61,716 bases of DNA, taken from positions 1 through 61,716 of the forward strand of contig NZ_FUYV01000022.1 of NCBI RefSeq assembly GCF_900168165.1, written 5' to 3'. Of this stretch, positions 34,271 through 42,532 are shown piece after piece. The DNA comes from Alkalitalea saponilacus. Lineage in GTDB: Bacteria; Bacteroidota; Bacteroidia; Bacteroidales; Marinilabiliaceae. The notes below the pieces were generated by a model. The model saw only the letters and a list, made by a program, of their open reading frames with translations, made no database searches and was not told where the DNA came from. A program made the position numbers and the translations under genes. Each line of letters opens with the position of its first letter. Position 1 is the first letter of the stretch.

Positions 34271-34798
34271 ATGGCATTAGTTAGAGAAGTCAGAGGATTT
34301 ACTCCAAAAATAGGTAAAGATGTTTTCCTGGCGGAAAACGCCACCATCATAGGAGATGTTGTCATAGGAGATGAGTGCAGCATTTGGTATAACGCTGTTT
34401 TACGGGGCGATGTTAACTCAATTAGAATCGGTAACCGGGTAAATATACAGGATGGTACAGTTTTGCATACTTTGTATCAAAAATCGGTGGTTGAGATTGG
34501 TGATAATGTATCCGTAGGACATAATGTGACCATACACGGTGCGAAGATTGAAGATAACGTTCTTATTGGTATCGGCGCCACTATTCTTGATCATGCAGTG
34601 ATTGGTTCAAATTCAATCATTGCAGCTAACTCTTTGGTGCTTACAGGAACCATCGTGGAACCCAACAGCGTTTATGCAGGTGTACCTGCTAAAAAAGTTA
34701 AAGATATTGAACCTGGGCAATCCAAAGAGATGATTCATAAAATTGCCAACAACTACCTGATGTATGCAGGATGGTATTCGGAGGATGGAGGAAGTTGA
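34271..34798 (+). CDS. Gamma-carbonic-anhydrase-like hexapeptide-repeat protein
   Basis: 175 residues with left-handed beta-helix hexapeptide repeats (AENATIIGDVVIGDECSIWYNAVLRGD, NRVNIQDGTVLH, GDNVSVGHNVTIHGAKI). His residues in TVLH and GHNVTIHG occupy the metal-binding positions of the gamma-CA/YrdA/CaiE family. The C-terminal helix (GQSKEMIHKIANNYLMYAGWY) is also typical. It is probably a trimeric metalloprotein; carbonic anhydrase activity is uncertain because many family members are inactive in that assay. It ends 5 bp before the 3' end of convergent murI. Confidence 0.9.
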   Translation: MALVREVRGFTPKIGKDVFLAENATIIGDVVIGDECSIWYNAVLRGDVNSIRIGNRVNIQDGTVLHTLYQKSVVEIGDNVSVGHNVTIHGAKIEDNVLIGIGATILDHAVIGSNSIIAANSLVLTGTIVEPNSVYAGVPAKKVKDIEPGQSKEMIHKIANNYLMYAGWYSEDGGS

Positions 34799-34803
34799 TT
34801 CAA

Positions 34804-35628
34804 TTAGTACTCCAATCTTATTGCTGTTATCTCCCTATCCATAAAAAGCGAAGCGGTTTGTGAAAATTTGTCGGGATGTTCGGTAGTGTAAAACAGGCAA
34901 CGATTGTTCCTTGAAATCCGTGATTTCATCTCAGGATGGCGTGTGAAATAGTCTTTCAGACTTTCGGCCACAATCGGTCCCTGTGAAATGATTTTTACAC
35001 CTGCGGGGACGTGTTTTTCAATAACTGGTTTGAGCAGGGGGTAATGGGTGCATCCAAGTATTATGGTGTCCGTTTCAGGGGCTTTTTTAAACAGATTTTC
35101 AATGTTCTTTTTTACAAAGTAGTGCGCTCCTTCCGACAGGTGCTCATTGTTTTCAACCAATGGAACCCACATGGGGCAAGACTCCTGTTCTACCCTGATA
35201 TGAGGAAACAATTTTTTAATTTCCAGTGGGTATGATTCTGAAAGCACGGTGCCGGTGGTACCTAAAATTCCCACACATCCTGATTGTGTTAGTTCTCCGA
35301 TTTTTTCCGCACTGGGACGGATAACTCCTAAGACCCTTCTTGAACTATCTATTCTTGGCAAATCAATTTGTTGAATGGTTCTGAGTGCCTTTGCCGATGC
35401 AGTATTACAGGCAAGAATAATAAGAGGAGAGCCCATTTCAAACAGAGCTTTTACAGCTTGTAAGGTATACCGGTACACCACATCAAATGATCGGCCTCCA
35501 TAGGGCGATCTGGCATTGTCCCCCAAATAGATGAAGTCATATTCAGGAAAAGAGGTTAAAAGATCATTAAGGATGGTAAGTCCTCCATATCCTGAATCGA
35601 ATACTGCAATAGGCTCTGATTGGTGCAT
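34804..35628 (-). CDS. murI: Glutamate racemase
   Basis: 274 residues. It converts L- to D-glutamate for peptidoglycan. The two catalytic cysteines are Cys74 (LACNTASA) and Cys193 (LGCTHYPLL). The N-terminal FDSGYGGLT and GDNARSPYG blocks are also present. It is the last gene of the envelope cluster on this strand, 127 bp after the nearest ompH gene with a hairpin in between, a placement known in many Bacteroidota. Confidence 0.95.
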   Translation of the reverse strand: MHQSEPIAVFDSGYGGLTILNDLLTSFPEYDFIYLGDNARSPYGGRSFDVVYRYTLQAVKALFEMGSPLIILACNTASAKALRTIQQIDLPRIDSSRRVLGVIRPSAEKIGELTQSGCVGILGTTGTVLSESYPLEIKKLFPHIRVEQESCPMWVPLVENNEHLSEGAHYFVKKNIENLFKKAPETDTIILGCTHYPLLKPVIEKHVPAGVKIISQGPIVAESLKDYFTRHPEMKSRISRNNRCLFYTTEHPDKFSQTASLFMDREITAIRLEY

Positions 35629-35673
35629 GTTTTCAAGATCTTTTATAAAAATTAAAAGGAGACATTCCCTTAA

Positions 35674-35712
35674 AATTCTTATTGCAAACGAACTCCGTTT
35701 GCAATAAGAATT
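35674..35712 (-). other. Long hairpin between ompH and murI
   Basis: A 17-bp perfect stem (AATTCTTATTGCAAACG / complement, loop 5 nt) located 44 bp after the ompH stop on the minus strand. It is followed by TTAAGGGAATG and no U-run, so it is more likely a processing or mRNA-stability hairpin than a full terminator, reducing murI relative to ompH. Confidence 0.6.
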
Positions 35713-35755
35713 CAGGAAATACCTCCTCTAAAATAAGTAAAAATATCTTACCTCG

Positions 35756-36283
35756 TTAATTAATTCCAAGCTTTGCTTTCACAAGTGGGGCACAGTCCAC
35801 GCTATCATCAGAGTGAAACAGCACCACCTGTGAGCTAACATCGAAAATGTAGATGAATCCATTCTCTTCTCCTACAGCATCAATGGCTCTTTGTAGTTTT
35901 TCCAGGATGGGCTGATATAATTCCTGCTCTTTTCTGGAAAGGGTTTGTTGTGCCATGGACTGGAAGTTCTGCAGTCGTTGTTCAATTTCCTGTATCTCTT
36001 TTTCCATGGTTGCTCTGATGAGTTCAGGCATGTTTTCGCGTTCGGCCAAATATTCACGGAATTTGCGTTCGTGCTCCTCGCTCATTACACGCATTCTGTT
36101 CTGTAGAGTTTGTGCCTCTTGTTGGAGTCGCCTGTCTGCTTCCTGCTTTTCAGGCATATGCATGATTAGTTCCTGCATATCGATGTGTCCAAACTTCAAT
36201 TCCTGGGCTGAGGATATCAAAGGAGTAATCAACAACAGAGTGATTACAACAGAAAGTTTTAAAAGTTTCATATTACGATGCAT
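35756..36283 (-). CDS. OmpH/Skp-family periplasmic chaperone (third tandem copy)
   Basis: 175 residues. Signal peptide (LLKLSVVITLLLITPLISSAQ), then the small beta core KFGHIDMQELI and two long charged helices with coiled-coil character (about residues 40-125). It ends with the family closing strands FIYIFDVSSQVVLFHSDDS and VDCAPLVKAKLGI. Skp-type proteins hold unfolded outer-membrane proteins on their way to the BAM complex. It is closest to the copy at 36299, and the two probably arose by tandem duplication. Confidence 0.92.
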   Translation of the reverse strand: MHRNMKLLKLSVVITLLLITPLISSAQELKFGHIDMQELIMHMPEKQEADRRLQQEAQTLQNRMRVMSEEHERKFREYLAERENMPELIRATMEKEIQEIEQRLQNFQSMAQQTLSRKEQELYQPILEKLQRAIDAVGEENGFIYIFDVSSQVVLFHSDDSVDCAPLVKAKLGIN

Positions 36284-36298
36284 TATTATTATTCAACA

Positions 36299-36817
36299 TT
36301 AATTCTGAATTCCTAATTTTTGTTTTACAAGCGGGGTAACATCCACGCTGGTTGTCGACTGAAAAAGAGTTAAACCTGAATTTATCTCGAAAATGTATAA
36401 AAAGCCATGTTCATTTCCTACCTCTTCTATGGCAGAGAATAGTTTATTAAGAACAGGTATTTGCAATTCTTCCTGTCTTCTTTGCAGGGTTTGCTGAGAA
36501 TTGGTGAAAAACTCCTGAACCCTTTGTTGAAGCTGAGCATACTCTTCCTCTTTTGCTGTTCGTTGAGCAGGAGTATATGTGTCGAAATTGTTTTCGTACT
36601 CAATTTCAATACGATTGAGTTCTTCTCTCATGGATGTGAATTGCCTTTCCAATACGGCAGTTTCATCTTCCATGGTTTTGCCTATTTGTTGGTATTCAGG
36701 CATTTGAAGAATAATGTCGGCAACGCTGACATGTCCAAATTTCGGGGTTTGTGCCGAAACTCCAAAGGACATTAATAAGGCAATAATAATCAGCCCGCTG
36801 TTTCTAATTAATCTCAT
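36299..36817 (-). CDS. OmpH/Skp-family periplasmic chaperone (second tandem copy)
   Basis: 172 residues. Signal peptide ending GVSAQ, core KFGHVSVADIILQMPEYQ, a long helical hairpin, and FLYIFEINSGLTLFQSTTSVDVTPLVKQKLGI at the end, the same architecture as the neighbour at 35756. Start ATG 36817; 15 bp separate it from the next copy. Likely co-expressed with bamA. Confidence 0.92.
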   Translation of the reverse strand: MRLIRNSGLIIIALLMSFGVSAQTPKFGHVSVADIILQMPEYQQIGKTMEDETAVLERQFTSMREELNRIEIEYENNFDTYTPAQRTAKEEEYAQLQQRVQEFFTNSQQTLQRRQEELQIPVLNKLFSAIEEVGNEHGFLYIFEINSGLTLFQSTTSVDVTPLVKQKLGIQN

Positions 36818-36834
36818 TGATATCTGGTTTATGT

Positions 36835-37344
36835 TTATCTTCTATGGCCAAGTCTTTGTAGCACCTGGTCGCTTCTGTCATGTCTCGGATCTAGATATAA
36901 TACTCCGTTGGCTTTATCAAATACTGCGGCCAGATCTTCTTCTCTTGCTATTTCACGAATGGCATTTGATAATTGCTCTTGTATCGGTTGTATCAACGTC
37001 TCCTGTCGTTTAGCCATTTCACCTTCAGCCCCAAAATATTTATGCTGAAGCATTTTAGCTTCTCTTTCTTTTGCTATTATGGCCTCTTCTCTGCTTGTTC
37101 GCATTTCGGCAGATAAAAATACACTTTCTGTTTGATAGTTCTGATACATACGTGCAACTTCCTGATAAATTTCTTCTATCTCGGCCTGCCAGCGGGTTGA
37201 CAATTGGTTTAATTGTTCCTGTGCTGCCTGAAAGGCCGGAATGTTTCGCAATACGTAGTCAGTATCAACAAAAGCATATCGTTGTGAATAGGTTGTGGCT
37301 TGCAAACCTATTATTGCCAGCAAAATTAAAATTGTCTTCTTCAT
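36835..37344 (-). CDS. OmpH/Skp-family periplasmic chaperone (first tandem copy)
   Basis: 169 residues. Signal peptide MKKTILILLAIIGLQATTYSQ, core RYAFVDTDYVLRNIPAF, helical arms with many Glu/Gln, and the end AAVFDKANGVLYLDP. It is more diverged from the other two copies and lies directly downstream of bamA (81 bp), the usual position of the first ompH gene. Confidence 0.92.
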   Translation of the reverse strand: MKKTILILLAIIGLQATTYSQRYAFVDTDYVLRNIPAFQAAQEQLNQLSTRWQAEIEEIYQEVARMYQNYQTESVFLSAEMRTSREEAIIAKEREAKMLQHKYFGAEGEMAKRQETLIQPIQEQLSNAIREIAREEDLAAVFDKANGVLYLDPRHDRSDQVLQRLGHRR

Positions 37345-37425
37345 ATGACAAAAATTTTATCGTTCTTGGTTTAAAGCTAATGCAATTATTTACAGGTAAT
37401 ACAAAAACTAAACCATTTTTTAATA

Positions 37426-39993
37426 TTAAAAATTCTGTCCCATTACGAAATGGAAGTTGCTGCCATTTGCATTTGGATTATATGGGTTTTGATCGAAACC
37501 ATAACCCCAGTCAATTCCCAACAGACCGAACATTGGAAGGAAGATTCGCAAACCAACGCCTGCCGACCTGTATAATTGAAACGGGTTGTAATCAGTAAAC
37601 TCTGCCCATGAGTTTCCGGCCTCAGCAAAAACTAATCCGTAAACCGTAGCCGATGGCTGAAGAGTTAAAGGATATCTCATTTCCAGAGTCATCTTGTTAT
37701 ATATGTTTGCGTTTGCTACTTGTCGGAAGCCTGAAGACTGTGTTTCATCGGGAATTATACTAAATGCTGTTAAAGAGTTGTTTTCATATCCTCTTAAACC
37801 GACGTTTTCGCTGCCGTAGTAGCTAAAATTCATAGCCATACCGTCGCCACCCATAGTGTATTGCTCTAAAGGTGAGCGTCTATGTTTATTGTAATACCCG
37901 AGAAAACCAGCTTCTATACGCGGCATAATAACTAATTTGTTTGCATTGTCCAGAGTTTTAAACATACTTCCTTTAAAACTCCATTTATGGTACTCAATGA
38001 AACGATATAGTTCCTGTTGATTGGTGACGGTTGAATAGTCCTTGTCGGAGAACCAGGAATATGGTGGGGTAAATTCAAGCCCTAAACTAAAATCAGACCC
38101 CGATCTGGTATATAGAGGATTATCAATTGAGCGGCGCGATAGAACTGATCTAAATTTTATATTGTTGGCACGGCCGTTTGACATAAGAAAATGCCACTCT
38201 TTCATATCGTAATGCTGATAGCTTAATTCATTATACAATACAAAGTAGTCATCTGGCCAGGTGAGCCTTCTTCCAAGCCCCACTGAGATTCCAAAAGTTT
38301 TAAAATGTCGGGAGTCGTCTCCTCTTAAGGCAAAAGGATCCTGTTGCCTTCCGTACATGTTGAACATGTTGTATCTGCTACTTACTCCTGTTTGTATTGA
38401 TCTGTGCAAGGAAACACTCAGCGAGTTAGGTTTGCTTCCACCCAGCCATGGTTCCATAAAACTGACACTATATGCCTGATAGTATCGTCCATTTGTTTGT
38501 GCTCTAAGTGATAAAGTTTGCCCATCTCCTGTTGGTAATGGTCTCCATGCTTCACCATTAAAAAAGTTTCTTACCGAGAAGTTCGTGAATCGTAATCCTA
38601 ATGAACCGACAAACATTCCTGCTCCCCAACCTCCGGAAAGCTCTATCTGGTCGTTTGCTTTTTCTTCCAGATTATATTCCAGATCAACCGTACCTTTATC
38701 GGGATCAGGCAAAGGAATAGGCTGTATTTTTTCCGGGTCAAAGTGGCCCAACTGTGCTAATTCCCTAACAGTACGTATCAGCAGAGCTTTGTTGAAAAGC
38801 TCACCGGGTTTGGTTCGTAATTCCCTTCGGATAACATGCTCATGAGTTTTTGTATTACCTCGTATTATGACGTTGTTAATTGTTGCCTGGTCGCCTTCAA
38901 AAATTCTCATTTCCAGGTCAACAGTATCGTTTTCAATCCGAATATCCACCGGAATGATTCGGCTGAAAAGGTAGCCGTTATTCATATAGAGATTATGAAC
39001 AGCATCATCGTCAATAAATAACCTCTCATCCAGTCTTGTCTGATTAAAAATATCTCCTTTTTGAATTCTTAATACATGACCGAGGTATTCACCAGGATAG
39101 ATGGTATTACCAATCCAGGTAATGTTTCCAAAGTAATATTGGTCACCTTCCTCAATTTTTATATTAATGTCAACTGTATTTTCGTCAGCTCTTGTAACTG
39201 ATTCTTCAACAATGTATGCATCCCGATAGCCTCTTTCATTGTATTTTTCTATAATGGCGCGCAGGTCGTTTCTGTAGTTTTCTTCTATAAATCGTTTGGT
39301 TCTAAAAAAGTTGCGAAGTCGACGTCGTTGATTGGTCTTCTTCATAATCCGGTTCAACCGGTTATCGGTAAACTCTTCGTTTCCTTCAAAAGTCAGACTG
39401 TTAACTTTTACTCTCTCTTTTTTATCTACGTGTACATCCAGTATAACATGGTTTACTCTGGCTGTATCGTCACGTTGCACAATCGAGACTTCCGTATTGT
39501 AGAATCCTCTTTCAACAAAATGACTCTTAATGAATCGCTGTGCTCTGTCAACAAGGTATGGAGTTACCTGGCTGCCTCGCATCATGGCGACTCTGTCGTT
39601 TACTGCGTCAATTTCTGAACGTCGAAGTCCAGTATAGTTTATTTCTGATAATCGCGGTCGTTCCTGGAGGTAAATTTCCAACCATATTTGGCGACCTTCT
39701 ATTTTGGCGGCAGAAATTTTCACATCGGAAAAAAGTCCGTAGTCCCAATACTTTTTGATGGCATTGGTTATATCATCTCCGGGAACTGTGATCTGTTGAC
39801 CAACTCTTAATCCTGATAAATTAGCAAGAATTTGCGGATCATTATTGAGATCACCGACAACTTCGATTCCGGCAATAGTATAGCTTCTGGGAGTACCTGA
39901 ATAGGATATTTCAGGAGTGGACGTTTGTCCGTTAAGCGTTAAAATTGAAATGATAAAAAGGAAAAGAATTGTACTGAAACGTTGCAACATCAT
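37426..39993 (-). CDS. bamA: Outer membrane protein assembly factor BamA
   Basis: 855 residues. Signal peptide to about residue 22 (ILTLNGQ), five POTRA domains to about residue 450 (IAGIEVVGDLNNDPQILANLSGL, GQQITVPGDDI, ERVKVNSLTFEGNEEF, EGDQATINNVIIRGNTKT), then a 16-stranded Omp85 barrel. The L6 loop motif appears as GLRGYE, near the usual VRGF/Y. It is the central insertase for outer-membrane proteins. It sits between uppS and the ompH genes, a conserved envelope-biogenesis order; the ATG is 3 bp beyond the uppS stop. Confidence 0.95.
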   Translation of the reverse strand: MMLQRFSTILFLFIISILTLNGQTSTPEISYSGTPRSYTIAGIEVVGDLNNDPQILANLSGLRVGQQITVPGDDITNAIKKYWDYGLFSDVKISAAKIEGRQIWLEIYLQERPRLSEINYTGLRRSEIDAVNDRVAMMRGSQVTPYLVDRAQRFIKSHFVERGFYNTEVSIVQRDDTARVNHVILDVHVDKKERVKVNSLTFEGNEEFTDNRLNRIMKKTNQRRRLRNFFRTKRFIEENYRNDLRAIIEKYNERGYRDAYIVEESVTRADENTVDINIKIEEGDQYYFGNITWIGNTIYPGEYLGHVLRIQKGDIFNQTRLDERLFIDDDAVHNLYMNNGYLFSRIIPVDIRIENDTVDLEMRIFEGDQATINNVIIRGNTKTHEHVIRRELRTKPGELFNKALLIRTVRELAQLGHFDPEKIQPIPLPDPDKGTVDLEYNLEEKANDQIELSGGWGAGMFVGSLGLRFTNFSVRNFFNGEAWRPLPTGDGQTLSLRAQTNGRYYQAYSVSFMEPWLGGSKPNSLSVSLHRSIQTGVSSRYNMFNMYGRQQDPFALRGDDSRHFKTFGISVGLGRRLTWPDDYFVLYNELSYQHYDMKEWHFLMSNGRANNIKFRSVLSRRSIDNPLYTRSGSDFSLGLEFTPPYSWFSDKDYSTVTNQQELYRFIEYHKWSFKGSMFKTLDNANKLVIMPRIEAGFLGYYNKHRRSPLEQYTMGGDGMAMNFSYYGSENVGLRGYENNSLTAFSIIPDETQSSGFRQVANANIYNKMTLEMRYPLTLQPSATVYGLVFAEAGNSWAEFTDYNPFQLYRSAGVGLRIFLPMFGLLGIDWGYGFDQNPYNPNANGSNFHFVMGQNF

Positions 39994-39996
39994 TGT

Positions 39997-40743
39997 TTAT
40001 TTAAGTATTAACTGATCACTTGTTTTTCCGAAACGTCTTTCTCTTTGTTGATAATTTAAAAGTGCTTCATGGAAATGTTCCTTGCGAAAATCAGGCCATA
40101 ATACATCAGAAAAGTATAATTCTGAATAAGCAATCTGCCAAAGCAGAAAATTGCTTATTCTTAATTCTCCGCTGGTTCTTATAAGGAGCTCAGGATCAGG
40201 CATGTTTTTCGTTTCCAAATATTGGCTAAACAAATGATCGTTTATTTCGTCTGAATTAATTTTATTGTTTTTAACATCTTCGGCCAACTGCTTAATACCC
40301 TGAATGATTTCCCATCTGGAACTGTAACTCAGCGCCAAAACCAAAGTCAAACCTGTATTGTTCGAGGTTTTCTCGATGCAGGTGTTGAGTTTGTCAATTA
40401 CATTTCCGGGCAAACTTTTTTTGCAGCCTATGGATTTTAGTTTTACGTTGTTTTTCATCAGGGTTTTGGTCTCCGATGCAATGGTGGAAACCAAAAGTGA
40501 CATCAGTGCATCAACTTCATTCTTCGGTCGGGTCCAATTTTCTGTTGAGAAAGCATAAAGGGTTAAAAAGTCGATCCCCATTTCTGCTGCGGCTTCTGTT
40601 ACTTCCCGTACAGCTTTGACTCCATTTTGATGACCAAAGACTCTAACGTTACCTCTTTTTTTTGCCCAACGCCCATTGCCGTCCATTATAATGGCGACAT
40701 GGCGTGGTAATTTTTCCCGGTTCAATTGTTCTTTTAAAAGCAT
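39997..40743 (-). CDS. uppS: Isoprenyl transferase (undecaprenyl diphosphate synthase family)
   Basis: 248 residues from ATG 40743. A longer frame up to 40911 would overlap most of the upstream gene's 3' end and lacks family similarity, so the start one base after the DUF6089 stop codon (TAG-t-ATG) is preferred. Motifs: HVAIIMDGNGRWAKKRG (catalytic Asp), GHQNGVKAVREV, LTLYAFSTENW, and LIRTSGELRISNFLLWQ with YFSDVLWPDF. It builds the C55 lipid carrier for peptidoglycan and surface polysaccharides. Confidence 0.95.
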   Translation of the reverse strand: MLLKEQLNREKLPRHVAIIMDGNGRWAKKRGNVRVFGHQNGVKAVREVTEAAAEMGIDFLTLYAFSTENWTRPKNEVDALMSLLVSTIASETKTLMKNNVKLKSIGCKKSLPGNVIDKLNTCIEKTSNNTGLTLVLALSYSSRWEIIQGIKQLAEDVKNNKINSDEINDHLFSQYLETKNMPDPELLIRTSGELRISNFLLWQIAYSELYFSDVLWPDFRKEHFHEALLNYQQRERRFGKTSDQLILK

Positions 40744-40744
40744 A

Positions 40745-41524
40745 CTATCTTCTTCCTCTGTTGTGGAAACCATCATAACATTTTGCATCTCTGGTAAATA
40801 TATTGAAGGTAACATATACACCAACAATGGAATACCAGTCATTATTATGCGTCCAATTCGACCTTCCAAAGCCAAACGGGTCACCCGGGTTGACAGGAAA
40901 ATCGGTTCCAACTACATCTAAATCATCGGTAAAAGTTTTACGGAAAGTCCATTCAGCTCCAAGTTTGAACCAATCAGTTACTTTCCATTTTACACCTGCA
41001 CCGAACGGCAAAGATAATACAAAAGTCGGTTTTTCAGAGTGATTATCATCTACTTCTTCATATCTTGTGTAAAAAGTAGATGCCACGCCTAAAGCAACAT
41101 AAGGAGTAAAGATGGTTTCAGGCCGGTGTGGATGGTCAAATGAGAAAAAATTAATTTCCAAAAGCGTAGATAAATCTATCACATTTCTTTTGAAAGAGTA
41201 TGGGGCAGAATCATATTCTCGCAAATGTACATCATCAAACTCGGGGTAGGAGCCGCTGAGTCCGGCCATTTGCAAACCGCCCCTGAAAGCAATTCGTTCA
41301 TTAACATTGTATCTTATAATTCCTCCTATGGAAGGCTGGATGTTGTAAAACATCCTATCAGGGTTTAGATCTCCGTTATACCAGGAAATTCCAAGGAACG
41401 GACCTCCTTCTATTTTTGTTTGTGCTTCTACCGGAGCTGATAAAAAACCAATGAATAGAAATGCCAAAAATAAACCTGGTTTCAGGCGTTTGTATAGACT
41501 GCTGTACGATTCTGGTTTTTGCAT
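40745..41524 (-). CDS. DUF6089-like outer-membrane beta-barrel protein
   Basis: 259 residues. The signal peptide follows a basic N-region (LKPGLFLAFLFIGFLSAPVEAQ). Conserved start of the barrel IEGGPFLGISWYNGDLNP, later INERIAFRGGL-type strands, FTPYVALGVASTFY, LPFGAGVKWKVTDWFKLGAEWTFRKTFTDDLD and a closing strand SIVGVYVTFNIF. This family is regularly found just upstream of uppS-bamA in Bacteroidota. Exact function is unknown, but the position suggests a role in envelope assembly. Translationally adjacent to uppS. Confidence 0.85.
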   Translation of the reverse strand: MQKPESYSSLYKRLKPGLFLAFLFIGFLSAPVEAQTKIEGGPFLGISWYNGDLNPDRMFYNIQPSIGGIIRYNVNERIAFRGGLQMAGLSGSYPEFDDVHLREYDSAPYSFKRNVIDLSTLLEINFFSFDHPHRPETIFTPYVALGVASTFYTRYEEVDDNHSEKPTFVLSLPFGAGVKWKVTDWFKLGAEWTFRKTFTDDLDVVGTDFPVNPGDPFGFGRSNWTHNNDWYSIVGVYVTFNIFTRDAKCYDGFHNRGRR

Positions 41525-41638
41525 TGATAGAGTTATGAAGATTACCTTGATTTTTTGTACGTAATTATAAATAGTAAAAACGATAACAGGTTTGATTTAT
41601 TGCTCTTGTAGCCATTGGGGAAATCATCTATAATGAAG

Positions 41639-42517
41639 TCAGTTTCTCTTATCGGCTCCCCACATTAGCTTGGAGCGCAACGTAGAGTAAAAAGTATGTC
41701 CTTCGGGTTCAATAACTGAAACTGAAAAACCGGCTTTTCTTATGATCAATTCTGTCTCCTCATCTAAAATACAACTTCTTGAGTCGAGTGAAGCCAGATA
41801 GGTGCCTCCGCGCCCTTCAACTTTTAATTTTAACTCCACGTCATTTGGCACCACTAGTGGTCGCACCGTTAAATTATGAGGAGCAATTGGGGTTATCACG
41901 AAATCCTGAGACGAGGGATGCAATATAGGGCCACCAACGCTTAATGAATATGCAGTGGAGCCTGTGGGAGTGGCCACAATCAGACCATCGGCCCAGTAGG
42001 AAGTTAAAAATTCATCATTTAAATAAGTGTGGATGGTAATCATTGATGATCCATCTCTTTTTTGGATGGCCAATTCGTTTAAAGCGCACCTGAAATCACC
42101 AAAATCGGGAATTTCCGTTACCAGTTTTAGTAAGTCCAGTTGTTTTACCCTGAAGCGTTTGTTTAAAATATCATCTAGTGCTTTTGGTAACTCCTCCATC
42201 GAAATGTCTGCCAGAAACCCTAATCGGCCACTGTTAATTCCTGCCATTGGGATTTTTTTGTTGCGAATCATGGTTACAGCATCCAGAAAAGTACCGTCTC
42301 CTCCAATGCTGAACATTAGATCTGATTCCGGCAGATCATGATGGTTGTGGAACAGTTTGTCGGTTTTAGGATGTATGCCGGCTGTTTGGGTAAGGAAGTT
42401 GTAGAATGGAGCGTATATACAGAAGTCAATTTTTTGCTCATCCAGGTGGTTGAACAGGTTGGTACATCGTTCATAAAACAATTTTCCAAATTGTTTGCCA
42501 TAAATAGCTATTTTCAT
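41639..42517 (-). CDS. nadK: NAD kinase
   Basis: 292 residues. SIGGDGTFLDAV carries the GGDG motif, GINSGRLGFLAD follows, and the NE/D-rich substrate block is seen as CALNELAIQKRD and ATPTGSTAYSLSVGGPI. It phosphorylates NAD to NADP in the cytoplasm. The gene is 15 bp downstream of the BamA-like gene, with a 114-bp gap to the DUF6089 gene that shows no strong promoter, so it may be part of one long transcription unit. Confidence 0.95.
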   Translation of the reverse strand: MKIAIYGKQFGKLFYERCTNLFNHLDEQKIDFCIYAPFYNFLTQTAGIHPKTDKLFHNHHDLPESDLMFSIGGDGTFLDAVTMIRNKKIPMAGINSGRLGFLADISMEELPKALDDILNKRFRVKQLDLLKLVTEIPDFGDFRCALNELAIQKRDGSSMITIHTYLNDEFLTSYWADGLIVATPTGSTAYSLSVGGPILHPSSQDFVITPIAPHNLTVRPLVVPNDVELKLKVEGRGGTYLASLDSRSCILDEETELIIRKAGFSVSVIEPEGHTFYSTLRSKLMWGADKRN

Positions 42518-42532
42518 TTTTTTCAGGTTTGC

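Noticed and set aside
40744-40911. N-terminal extension of uppS
   Set aside because: The extension overlaps the end of the upstream gene and lacks similarity to the family; ATG 40743 follows that gene's stop codon by one base.
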